Part shown: one piece after another, positions 1 to 6,808 of the stretch | Position numbering within the stretch: position 1 is the stretch's first letter | Layout of the letters: each line of letters opens with the position of its first letter | Assembly (NCBI GenBank): GCA_021413535.1 | Contig: JAIOQF010000269.1 | Span: forward strand, 1-9,960 | Source of the DNA: Verrucomicrobiota bacterium | GTDB lineage: Bacteria; Verrucomicrobiota; Verrucomicrobiia; Verrucomicrobiales; Verrucomicrobiaceae | Reading direction: 5' to 3' | Length of the DNA: 9,960 nucleotides | Notes under the pieces: model-generated | Told to the model about the DNA's origin: nothing | The model's input: the letters and a program-made list of their open reading frames with translations, nothing else | The model's database searches: none | Program-made: the position numbers and the translations under genes

Positions 1-755
1 TTGGTGTCGGAGGGGATGACTTGCCGGTAGTTGGGATAGGTGCCTTCGACGAGCTTGCTGGTGAGGATGTAGTTTCCAAGGTCGAGCCCGATTTGGCCGG
101 GGCTGATTTTGAGAATGACTTCACCTTCGTCACCGAGGAGCCGTTGAATTTCATTCACCGCTTTGGTGGGGATGATGATGTCCACTTCATTGCTCTGAGG
201 GAATTCGAGTTCCTGCTCGGCCATCGCCAATCGGCGGCCGTCGGTGGCCACCATGGTGAGTGTGTTGTTCTTGAAGGAGCAGAGAATGCCGTTGAGCACA
301 AAACGCATCTCGTCAGTGGAGATGGCGTAGGAGGTCTTGCGGAGACATTCCTTGAGCACGCGTTGCTCGATCTTGAATTCCTTGGCGTCCGTGAACGTGG
401 GGAGCTGAGGAAATTCTTCGTCGCTGATGCCCATGATCTTGAAGTGGCTCGGGCCGCAGCGGATGGAGGCAACGTTTTTGTCGTCGACGGAAATTTCAAT
501 TTCATCATCGGGCAGTTCGCGAATGATGGAGAAGAGCCGGCGGGCGGGCAAAGTGGTGCCGCCGGGTTCTTTCACGTCGGCCTCGACCATGCCGCTGACA
601 CTGACGTCGAGGTCGGTGGTCGCCAGCAGCAGTCCAGATTTGGAGGCGCGGATGAGGACGTTTGATAAAATGGGCAGAGTGGTGCGGGTGGTGACGACGT
701 GTTGCACCTGTTGCAGCCCTGCGAGGAATGCTTCCTTGTTGATGTTGAATTTCAT
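1..755 (-). CDS. dnaN: DNA polymerase III subunit beta (sliding clamp), partial
   Basis: The ring-shaped clamp that tethers the replicative polymerase to DNA and serves as docking site for many repair and replication proteins. The visible 251 residues start MKFNINKEAF and cover domain 1 and most of domain 2. Family hallmarks are the VATDGRRLAM stretch (about 169-178) and PNYRQVIP (241-248, matching the family's PDYRRVIP). The usual length is about 365-380 aa, so the last third lies beyond the left edge. The start ATG (755-753) fits the family N-terminus. The best ribosome-site candidate is AAGGG, 13 nt upstream, which is too far to be convincing. The gene lies 117 bp downstream of dnaA on the same strand, the standard dnaA-dnaN order. 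A probable terminator sits between them, so dnaN may be partly read from its own promoter, which I could not identify with confidence. The identification is very secure. Confidence 0.97.
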   Translation of the reverse strand, partial: MKFNINKEAFLAGLQQVQHVVTTRTTLPILSNVLIRASKSGLLLATTDLDVSVSGMVEADVKEPGGTTLPARRLFSIIRELPDDEIEISVDDKNVASIRCGPSHFKIMGISDEEFPQLPTFTDAKEFKIEQRVLKECLRKTSYAISTDEMRFVLNGILCSFKNNTLTMVATDGRRLAMAEQELEFPQSNEVDIIIPTKAVNEIQRLLGDEGEVILKISPGQIGLDLGNYILTSKLVEGTYPNYRQVIPSDT

Positions 756-835
756 AGCCAAATTTGCGCCCTTAATTAGCGAGGGGGTGAGATTAAGCAA
801 GGATATTGGCGGGGAATCACGATGGTGTCGAATAG

Positions 836-860
836 AAAAATGAGCCGGTTCTCAACCAGC
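836..860 (-). terminator. Probable intrinsic terminator after dnaA
   Basis: On the minus strand, 12 nt after the dnaA stop codon, the sequence GCTGGTT-GAG-AACCGGC can form a 7-bp stem (one G-U wobble) with a 3-nt loop. It is followed by TCA and then five T (840-836). The remaining dnaA-dnaN gap (756-835) holds no clear promoter. TTGCTT and TAATTA with a 16-bp spacer is the nearest thing and matches poorly. The short U-tract suggests partial rather than complete termination. Confidence 0.5.
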
Positions 861-872
861 CCAGCAGCGGTC

Positions 873-2306
873 TTATAAGCGGCTGATCTTCTCGGTCAGC
901 GCGGACACTGTGCGACGAAATTCCTCCCCGGTGGCAATGCGCGAGGCCACGGCCTTGCAGGCGTGGATCACGGTGCCGTGGTCGCGTCCGCCAAAGGCAT
1001 CGCCGATGTCCATCAGCGAATTTTTTGTCAGCTCCCGTGTGAGATACATGGCGAGCTGGCGCGGCTCGGCGATGGATTTTGGCCGCCGGCGGCTGGTCAT
1101 GTCCGCGAGCCGGACATCAAAGTGCTCGGCAACGACCTTCTGAATGTAATCGATGGAGATGTTGCGTGATTCTGCTTCTTCCAGAATGTCGCGCAGCATC
1201 GTATCGAGAAAATCTGGAGTGAGCGGCGCTCCGCCGAGGGACTTGTGCGCGGCCACGCGCATCAGGGCACCTTCCAGTCGACGGACGTTGGTGTGGATAT
1301 TTTGCGCGATGAACTCCAAGACCCAGTCCTCGACCGGCACCGTCCAGTCGCTCATTTTTTGGCGCAAGATGGCGGTTCGTGTTTCCAGATCGGGCGACTG
1401 GATGCGGGTGGCGAGCCCCCATTCGAAGCGCGAAACCAAGCGTTGTTCAAGATTGGCAATCTCGCTCGGCGGACGGTCGCTGGCGAGGACGATCTGCTTG
1501 TGATGATTGTGCAGGTCGTTGAAGGTGTGAAAAAATTCTTCCTGGGTGCTCTGCTTGCCGCCGAGGAAATGCACGTCATCCACGAGCAGCACATCCACAT
1601 CGCGATAGCGCTGACGGAAGGCGGAGATGCGTCCGTTGCGCAGTGCGTCGATGTATTCGTTGGTGAAAGACTCGCTGGTGACATAGCGCACGGACTTGCG
1701 CGGTTTCTGCCGGAGCACTTCCTGGCCGATGGCTTGAAGCAGATGGGTTTTGCCGAGACCGGCCTGACCGTGGAGGAAAAGCGGATTGTAGGTTTTGCCG
1801 GGCTTGTCGGCCACGGCGCGCGCGGCGGCGCAGGAATAGGAGCAGTTGGAGCCAACGACGAAGCTGTCGAAGGTGAAGCGTCCGTTTAATCCGGAATCCA
1901 AGAGTGTGCGCGCGGCCTTGGCGGTGGCTGGAGCTTTTGCTTGCGCTGCTGGTGCTTCGGCGGGCATGATGGCCAGTTCTGGATGGGCCAGATCTTCCGC
2001 CCGCGTCATGATGTCCACAGTGCGGACGCCGCCGGTTACCAGCTCCACTGCGGCGTGCAGTTGCTTCTTATAATTGTCTTCGATCCAATATTGATGGATC
2101 AAGTTCGGCACTGAGATGACGACACGCGTATCACTCATGTCGACCAGGGCGGCCTTGGAAAACCATTTCTCGAACATTGGTGCTCCGATGCGTTCGCGCA
2201 TGTTCTCGCACACGGCGCGCCACCGGTTGTCTTTCTCCGATGGTGGGTCCCAAAGCGGCAGGGACTCGATCTTTGCTTCTGCGGGCGCAGTCATTGTGGT
2301 CAGCAT
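873..2306 (-). CDS. dnaA: Chromosomal replication initiator protein DnaA
   Basis: Binds origin DnaA boxes, oligomerises with ATP and opens the duplex for helicase loading. At 477 aa it has the family's usual length and all four domains. Domain I (about 25-95) is followed by an Ala/Pro-rich linker (about 108-133). The AAA+ domain III carries Walker A GQAGLGKT (180-187), Walker B LLVDDVH with DD at 243-244, sensor 1 around LASDR (274-278), a box VII arginine (R293 in LVSRFEWGL) and sensor 2 in NVRRLEGAL (340-348). Domain IV is the helix-turn-helix binding domain with the DnaA signature ending GGRDHGTVIHAC (439-450). The first ATG (2306) was taken; a second ATG four codons later is equally possible, and neither has a Shine-Dalgarno sequence. 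The oddity is glycine 444, where E. coli has the DNA-contacting threonine of DHTTV. The gene is followed by dnaN and preceded by an A+T-rich non-coding region. Confidence 0.97.
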   Translation of the reverse strand: MLTTMTAPAEAKIESLPLWDPPSEKDNRWRAVCENMRERIGAPMFEKWFSKAALVDMSDTRVVISVPNLIHQYWIEDNYKKQLHAAVELVTGGVRTVDIMTRAEDLAHPELAIMPAEAPAAQAKAPATAKAARTLLDSGLNGRFTFDSFVVGSNCSYSCAAARAVADKPGKTYNPLFLHGQAGLGKTHLLQAIGQEVLRQKPRKSVRYVTSESFTNEYIDALRNGRISAFRQRYRDVDVLLVDDVHFLGGKQSTQEEFFHTFNDLHNHHKQIVLASDRPPSEIANLEQRLVSRFEWGLATRIQSPDLETRTAILRQKMSDWTVPVEDWVLEFIAQNIHTNVRRLEGALMRVAAHKSLGGAPLTPDFLDTMLRDILEEAESRNISIDYIQKVVAEHFDVRLADMTSRRRPKSIAEPRQLAMYLTRELTKNSLMDIGDAFGGRDHGTVIHACKAVASRIATGEEFRRTVSALTEKISRL

Positions 2307-2495
2307 TTCGGGCGCTTCAAATCATGTGTTTCGTTTCTCGGGCGGGTTGTGGAGTTTTGTTTCGGTGTTGCGGGAGTGGATGTTGGGAGTTCATGATTGT
2401 GCGTTGTTGGGTATCGCGATTATTTGAAGTCAAACAAGGAAATCTTCACACAATTTTAAAAACATTCGCAGAGCTGAGGTGTAAACATGCAAATT

Positions 2496-2525
2496 TTTTA
2501 ACAATGAATTTTTCTGATGGGTCAA
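2496..2525 (-). promoter_or_regulatory. Weak candidate dnaA promoter
   Basis: On the minus strand TTGACC (2525-2520) matches five of six bases of the -35 consensus. With an 18-bp A+T-rich spacer, TTAAAA (2501-2496) is a poor -10 hexamer. Transcription would begin near 2490 and give a leader of roughly 180 nt before dnaA. It is the best candidate I could find, but the -10 is weak and the region is A+T-rich enough to give chance hits. Confidence 0.2.
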
Positions 2526-2530
2526 AAGAA

Positions 2531-2553
2531 GAAAAATTGTTCTGGAATTTTTC
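2531..2553. repeat. 8-bp inverted repeat in the A+T-rich pocket
   Basis: GAAAAATT (2531-2538) and AATTTTTC (2546-2553) are perfect inverted copies separated by the 7-nt spacer GTTCTGG. A further direct copy of GAATTTTTC lies at 2506-2514, 39 bp before the copy at 2545-2553. The element sits between dnaA and the small gene. It could be a protein-binding site or part of an A+T-rich unwinding region. It is not a terminator, since no gene ends here. Confidence 0.5.
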
Positions 2554-2608
2554 AAATTGATCGCTATCGCCGGACTCAATTTTAAGTTAACAGCAGAGCA
2601 TCGCTGCC

Positions 2609-2878
2609 ATGCCCGATCCATCCATACCATCGAATGCCGCAAGCGACGCCTGGCCGCGTCTTGGTGAGTTGTTGCGCCGTCGACTCCGGCTCATCGCCGA
2701 TCAGACTCTGCGGGAGAGTGACCCGGCCGCCCAGCTTGATCAGTTGCGCATTGTTTCAGAGGAGATCACCGAGTTTCACCGGCAGCATCACTCGCAGATG
2801 CCTGCGAAATTGAATCACTTTCTGGAGCGCGCCAGCTTTCAGAAGGCGCTGGAGTTTCTTAATGAGCAGGGCGCTTAA
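2609..2878 (+). CDS. Small hypothetical protein (89 aa)
   Basis: I do not recognise a family. The protein is soluble, charged and predicted by eye to be mostly helical, with no signal peptide, membrane segment or cysteine. It has an arginine-rich early stretch (GELLRRRLRLIADQ, about 19-32) followed by an acidic and Gln/His-rich middle (EEITEFHRQHHSQ, about 51-63). Codon use is rich in G/C at third positions like its neighbours, which supports real coding. The ATG at 2609 is preceded by an A+T-rich non-coding region. Upstream TTGATC (2557-2562) and TTTAAG (2581-2586), 18 bp apart, make only a weak promoter, and there is no Shine-Dalgarno sequence. Its TAA overlaps the stop codon of the convergent SNF2 gene. 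Lying next to dnaA could hint at a replication-linked role, but nothing in the sequence shows this. Confidence 0.65.
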   Translation: MPDPSIPSNAASDAWPRLGELLRRRLRLIADQTLRESDPAAQLDQLRIVSEEITEFHRQHHSQMPAKLNHFLERASFQKALEFLNEQGA

Positions 2879-5800
2879 TTATTTTCGACGGCGCCTGAGG
2901 TATCACCCAGATCGAAAAGGTATTCCAGATCGCGCCGGTCGAGCGCGGAGGTGAATTGTTCTTCGCCGAGGACGTCGTTGCTCATCAGGCTCTTTTGCAT
3001 TTGCAGGAGCCGGATTTTTTCTTCGATGCTGTTCCGTGTGATTAGACGGTAGGCCATGACTGGTTGGGTCTGGCCGATGCGGTGGGCTCGGTCGATGGCT
3101 TGATTTTCCACAGCGGGATTCCACCACGGATCGAACAGGATGACGTAAGATGCAGCGGTGAGGTTCAGACCGCTGCCGCCCGCCTTGAGTGAAAGGAGAA
3201 ACACGGCGGGGTTGGGGTCATTCTGAAATGCGTCAACAATCGACGCGCGATCTTTGGAGGCACCCGTCAGATAATGGAAGGGTCGTCCGAGCGCGGTGAG
3301 CTGATCACGGATCAAATTGAGCATGGTGACGAACTGGGAGAAGACGAGCACTTTGTGTCCTTCGTCGTGAAGCTGCTCCAAGAGATCGAGTAATGAATTG
3401 AGCTTGGCGCTTTCTTCGTTGCGGGCATCGGGCATGACCAAGGCGGGATGGCAGCAAATTTGTCGCAGCCGCGTGATGGCTTGGAGGATGGCAAAGCGGC
3501 GTTTGGACAGCGCTTCGGAACCGGTGGTAGTGAGCAGCATGTGCTGCGCTTGCGAAAGATGCTCGCGGTAGAGCTTCTCCTGAAGCTCACTCATTTCGCA
3601 GAGCATGTCTTCTTCTGAGCGCGCAGGGAGTTCGCGCGCCACCTGTCCCTTGGTGCGGCGCATGATGAACGGTCGCATCCGTGAGGTCAGTCGCTGCGCG
3701 GCGCGGTCATCCTTGCGGCGGTCAAAATGTTTCTGGAAATACGCGCGATCTCCCAGCGCGCCGGGCGTGGAGAAACTCATCAGGCTCCAGAGATCGAGCA
3801 GACGGTTCTCCAGCGGAGTTCCGGTCAGCACCAGACGATTCTGCGCGTGGATTAATTTTGCGGCTTTCGCAACCTTGGAGTTGGGATTTTTAATCTGCTG
3901 GCCTTCGTCGAGGATGGCGGCGATCCAGTTGACCTTCTGCAAGGAGTCGATGCATCCGCGCAACTGGGCGTAGTTGAGCACCAGCACGTCTTGATTCGCG
4001 CCGGGTGACTCGAGATCGAGCGAGTCTTTTTCCCGCAATACTTGCACCTTCAAATTCGGAGCCGCCTTGGCAAATTCCACGGCCCAGACATCGAGCACTG
4101 ACTTTGGACAAACGACGAGACACGGCGCTGGAGTAATATTTTCCGCGATGGCCTGCGCGCGGAGCCAGAGAATCCAGGCGATGCTTTGCAGAGTTTTGCC
4201 CAGACCCATGTCGTCCGCGAGGATGCCGCCGAGCCGGTTCACGGTGAGATAAACCAGGAAATGATAGCCCTCGATCTGATACGGACGAAGCGTGACTCCG
4301 AGTTCAACCGGCACCTCGGGTTTCGTTTCCACATCCAGTTTTGCCAGTCGACTGCGGAGTTTTTCCAGCACTTCTGGCGGCACGAGGCCACGTCGCTCCT
4401 GCTGCGCTAACTGCCGGAGGTGCAGCGGATGAGCTTCGTCGGAGAGATCCTGCAGATCGAGCCCGAGTCCTTCGATGGCCTGGCGTTGCTCCTCGTTAAG
4501 TTCGAGCACCACGCTGCGCCAGGTGCCGTCTGCGAGTCTGACAAAACCGCCGCGCGCTGCGATGAGCCGGCGAATTTCTGCGGGTTTGAGCGTGACGCCG
4601 TCGATATCAAAGACCAGGCGCAAATCAAACCAGTCAATGCCGGTCTCTTCAATCTCAAATCGGATCGTGGCTTTCAGCGGATCTGCCAGAATGCTTTGCA
4701 GGCGAACATCGGCATCGAGCGTAACTTCCGGGGGCAATGATTTGGCCCACTCGAGAAAGCGCTCGGGAAACTGCTTGGTGATCCGGGTGCGAAAGGCATC
4801 GAGTTCGAGATCGTAGGCGGTATTCAGTCCTTCTAGCAATGACGGTGCGCTATCCAGTGCAGTGCGGTCGTAGCAGGTGATGATTTCTGGATTGGGCGCT
4901 GGCTGTTGTTGCAGTTCCCAGCGGCCACCGCGCAAGGCATGGACGACTTGCCCATCAGCACTCATGGCCCGTGCCGTGACGGCGATGTGCTCCGCAGCGG
5001 CGACATCTGCGCGCGCGACGCAGCGAGCGGTGAATTCCACGCGGAGAGTTTCACGTTTGACGCGGGAGGCAATCGCCACTGGCAGTGGAACGCCGAGCTT
5101 TTCCAGAAACGCGACACCTTCTTCAGTCGCCGCTGCGTCCCAAGGGATTTCCACAGTGGCCGGGACAGTGGTGGAGGTGAAGAACGCAGTTGGCCCTATA
5201 TATAGGGAGTCGGGGCTCAGGTAGAACGACTGCACTCCGGGAAGATGCCGCAGCGGCCGGGGCGCATCGTGACCCGCCGCATCGCATAATTTCAAAATCA
5301 CATTGCTGGTATCACTCGAGCCAGGCTTTTCAATGGTCCGCCATTGCAGCGATGCAGAGGGACGATCGAACGGCGTCTCATCGAGTGTGAGCAGCAGATC
5401 GTTGAGTTCACTTTGGCCGAACAATGTCGCCAACCAGAGTGCCACATTCGATTCATCGATGCGCATCACCGGTTGGGCATCGTCACGCAGACTGCGGAGA
5501 CAGGATTCAATCAAGAGTCGTGAGTGCAGCGGCGCGTGCAGGGTGCCCTGCGATTGTGCGGTGATAAATTCACGAAACTCCAGTTCGGAGGGAACACGCC
5601 ATGCTTGAGTGGCGTCGCTCCGTGTCTGAAAGCGCGCTTCACTGCTGGTGATGATGAGCCGGGCCTCGGTCTGGGTTTGTTCCGGAGTCGCGCGACGAAT
5701 GAAGGTGCGGATTAACTGCGTCCATCGCGGCAGGTCTTCCGCCTGACGCCAGTCGTTGAGTCTGGCGCGAGTCGTTTCCAGATCCGTGATGCAATCCAGC

Positions 5801-6369
5801 GCTGTGGGGTAGTTGAGTTTCCGCTCGGTCAGTGCAGCGGCGACGTAGTTCCAAAACGAGAGGATATCGCGTGGCGGTTCCGGCCACAGGTGGAGGGGGT
5901 CGTAACTTTCGACGGGCCAGCGCGGATGAATGCGCACCATGTCGTGATCGTGCAGCGCGCCGCTTTTTTGAAAGCGATCGAAGCGAGATTCGATCTTCAG
6001 CAGATATTGTTCATCAGTTGGTGTCGGGACCCGGTTGAGTTTCTCCTGAAGAATGGCACGCAAAGTTTTCGCAGGAGCTGCAGCTTCGGGTTCGCTGGCC
6101 GTCGCCGCTTCCGCTTCCAGGATCGCGGCGCACAGGGCGACGGGAGCTTGATCCTGATTCTCGAGGTCGGCCTCACCACGCCAGATGGCGCCTGTTTTGT
6201 GCAACACCACGTGGGCGGCGTCATCTTCGAGCGCTACTTCAGCTTCGATCCGTTCGCTGGTATGATTCAGCAGACGGACGGCGCGGTTTTCTACAAGGAG
6301 CCGTGCGCTGGATACAGCATGGGCAGGATGCACGGACAGAAAAAGCTCGACTTCAGCAGGGGCAGGCAT
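2875..6369 (-). CDS. SNF2/Rad54-family DEAD/DEAH-type helicase
   Basis: A 1164-aa SWI2/SNF2 ATPase, expected to translocate on double-stranded DNA and remodel protein-DNA complexes; its bacterial role is unknown. The C-terminal half holds both RecA-like lobes: LRPYQIEGYHFL (694-705), motif I DDMGLGKT (719-726), Ia LVVCPKSVL (751-759), motif II DEGQ (821-824), III LVLTGTPLENR (846-856), IV KVLVFSQF (1006-1013), V SLKAGGSGLNL (1060-1070) and VI QAIDRAHRIGQ (1090-1100). Residues 578-620, with DWFDLRLVFDIDG and FVRLADGTW, resemble the domain found just before bacterial SNF2 cores. Residues 1-540 match nothing I know, and no CxC...CxH SWIM finger is present. An in-frame TGA five codons upstream limits the start to the ATG at 6369, which has no Shine-Dalgarno sequence. 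No methylase, nuclease or phospholipase partner of a known defence system sits nearby. It seems to be a single transcription unit. Confidence 0.95.
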   Translation of the reverse strand: MPAPAEVELFLSVHPAHAVSSARLLVENRAVRLLNHTSERIEAEVALEDDAAHVVLHKTGAIWRGEADLENQDQAPVALCAAILEAEAATASEPEAAAPAKTLRAILQEKLNRVPTPTDEQYLLKIESRFDRFQKSGALHDHDMVRIHPRWPVESYDPLHLWPEPPRDILSFWNYVAAALTERKLNYPTALDCITDLETTRARLNDWRQAEDLPRWTQLIRTFIRRATPEQTQTEARLIITSSEARFQTRSDATQAWRVPSELEFREFITAQSQGTLHAPLHSRLLIESCLRSLRDDAQPVMRIDESNVALWLATLFGQSELNDLLLTLDETPFDRPSASLQWRTIEKPGSSDTSNVILKLCDAAGHDAPRPLRHLPGVQSFYLSPDSLYIGPTAFFTSTTVPATVEIPWDAAATEEGVAFLEKLGVPLPVAIASRVKRETLRVEFTARCVARADVAAAEHIAVTARAMSADGQVVHALRGGRWELQQQPAPNPEIITCYDRTALDSAPSLLEGLNTAYDLELDAFRTRITKQFPERFLEWAKSLPPEVTLDADVRLQSILADPLKATIRFEIEETGIDWFDLRLVFDIDGVTLKPAEIRRLIAARGGFVRLADGTWRSVVLELNEEQRQAIEGLGLDLQDLSDEAHPLHLRQLAQQERRGLVPPEVLEKLRSRLAKLDVETKPEVPVELGVTLRPYQIEGYHFLVYLTVNRLGGILADDMGLGKTLQSIAWILWLRAQAIAENITPAPCLVVCPKSVLDVWAVEFAKAAPNLKVQVLREKDSLDLESPGANQDVLVLNYAQLRGCIDSLQKVNWIAAILDEGQQIKNPNSKVAKAAKLIHAQNRLVLTGTPLENRLLDLWSLMSFSTPGALGDRAYFQKHFDRRKDDRAAQRLTSRMRPFIMRRTKGQVARELPARSEEDMLCEMSELQEKLYREHLSQAQHMLLTTTGSEALSKRRFAILQAITRLRQICCHPALVMPDARNEESAKLNSLLDLLEQLHDEGHKVLVFSQFVTMLNLIRDQLTALGRPFHYLTGASKDRASIVDAFQNDPNPAVFLLSLKAGGSGLNLTAASYVILFDPWWNPAVENQAIDRAHRIGQTQPVMAYRLITRNSIEEKIRLLQMQKSLMSNDVLGEEQFTSALDRRDLEYLFDLGDTSGAVENN

Positions 6370-6538
6370 GGGTGTGGGGAATCAGACGCCGGGCTTGGCG
6401 CGAACGGGGAACCTAGCACAGTGGCGGCCAGTCGCGCAACTTCTCGCGATGATTTGCGTAAAGCCCTGTGAGACTCTCGTCTCTCATGAATGACGCGAGC
6501 GCATCATCGATTGCCGCTGCTATGTAATCTAATACTGC

Positions 6539-6568
6539 TCCGGGAATACATAGATCATAATTCCCGGA
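6539..6568. repeat. Perfect 9-bp inverted repeat between tRNA-Pro and the SNF2 gene
   Basis: TCCGGGAAT (6539-6547) and ATTCCCGGA (6560-6568) are perfect inverted copies around a 12-nt A+T-rich loop. It lies 55 bp downstream of the tRNA on the minus strand. No T-run follows on either strand, so it is not a classical terminator, though it could protect or help process the tRNA transcript or bind a regulator of the SNF2 gene. The rest of this gap (6370-6623) shows no credible gene. A possible extended -10 (TGCTAGGTT, minus strand, about 6421-6413) sits close to the SNF2 start. Confidence 0.45.
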
Positions 6569-6623
6569 TCGTTCGTTCAGCGGGTGATTTGAAACATGGA
6601 GATTAATGATGACCTGCGGAAAA

Positions 6624-6700
6624 TGGTCGGGCTGGCGGGATTCGAACCCACGGCCTCTTCGTCCCGAACGAAGCGCTCTACCAAGCTGAGCCACAGCCCG
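6624..6700 (-). tRNA. tRNA-Pro (anticodon CGG)
   Basis: A complete cloverleaf reads on the minus strand. The acceptor arms CGGGCTG and CAGCCCG pair perfectly, and the C1-G72 pair with A73 discriminator is typical of bacterial tRNA-Pro. The D stem is GCTC/GAGC. The anticodon stem CTTCG/CGAAG holds the loop TTCGGGA, giving anticodon CGG, which reads codon CCG. The T arm GTGGG-TTCGAAT-CCCGC has one wobble pair. The body is 74 nt (6627-6700) and the CCA end is encoded (6626-6624). The gene follows the pseudopilin by 108 bp on the same strand. Its own promoter was not found; a small near-palindrome, CAAGATTCGAGTCTTG (minus strand, 6731-6716), lies just upstream. No duplicated tRNA end that would mark an integration site was noticed. 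Confidence 0.97.
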
Positions 6701-6808
6701 ATTTCCTGTGTGTCACAAGACTCGAATCTTGCACGGATCGATCGGATCTCGCAACTAAAAATCATTCCTGCGTGAGCCAACAATAACTTCAGTCGGATCG
6801 TGTAATTC

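Larger units (their letters stand above)
2307..2608. other. dnaA upstream non-coding region, possible origin
   Basis: 302 bp between the divergent dnaA and the small gene at 2609. By hand count, 2421-2560 is about 71% A+T, against clearly GC-rich surroundings, with runs such as CAATTTTAAAAACATT and AAATTTTTTAA. The region must hold the dnaA promoter. A chromosomal origin next to dnaA is common in bacteria, and the A+T pocket would suit an unwinding element. Against this, I find no 8/9 or 9/9 match to the TTATCCACA box. The best are 6/9: AACTCCACA (minus strand, 2356-2348) and ATCTTCACA (plus strand, 2442-2450). Origin status is therefore only a suggestion. Confidence 0.35.

Noticed and set aside
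21..665. Long open frame on the plus strand, opposite dnaN
   Set aside because: It is the antisense shadow of a clearly recognisable sliding-clamp gene; its translation has no motif.
1245..1889. 214-codon open frame opposite dnaA
   Set aside because: DnaA motifs are intact on the other strand, and the antisense translation resembles nothing known; GC-rich genes often leave such frames open.
5194..5205. CTATATATAGGG, a TATA-like run
   Set aside because: It lies within the SNF2 coding sequence with no partner element and fits normal codons there.
2875..6369. SNF2 gene as part of a defence system such as DISARM
   Set aside because: None of the expected partners (methylase, phospholipase-like nuclease, DUF1998 protein) is nearby; neighbours are a small unknown gene and a tRNA.
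5890..6471. 193-codon plus-strand frame over the start of the SNF2 gene
   Set aside because: It overlaps the 5' half of a continuous 1164-codon gene and has no recognisable domain.
6413..6694. 93-codon minus-strand frame starting in tRNA-Pro
   Set aside because: Its first codons are the tRNA itself (MAQLGRALRSG is the usual false translation of a tRNA gene).
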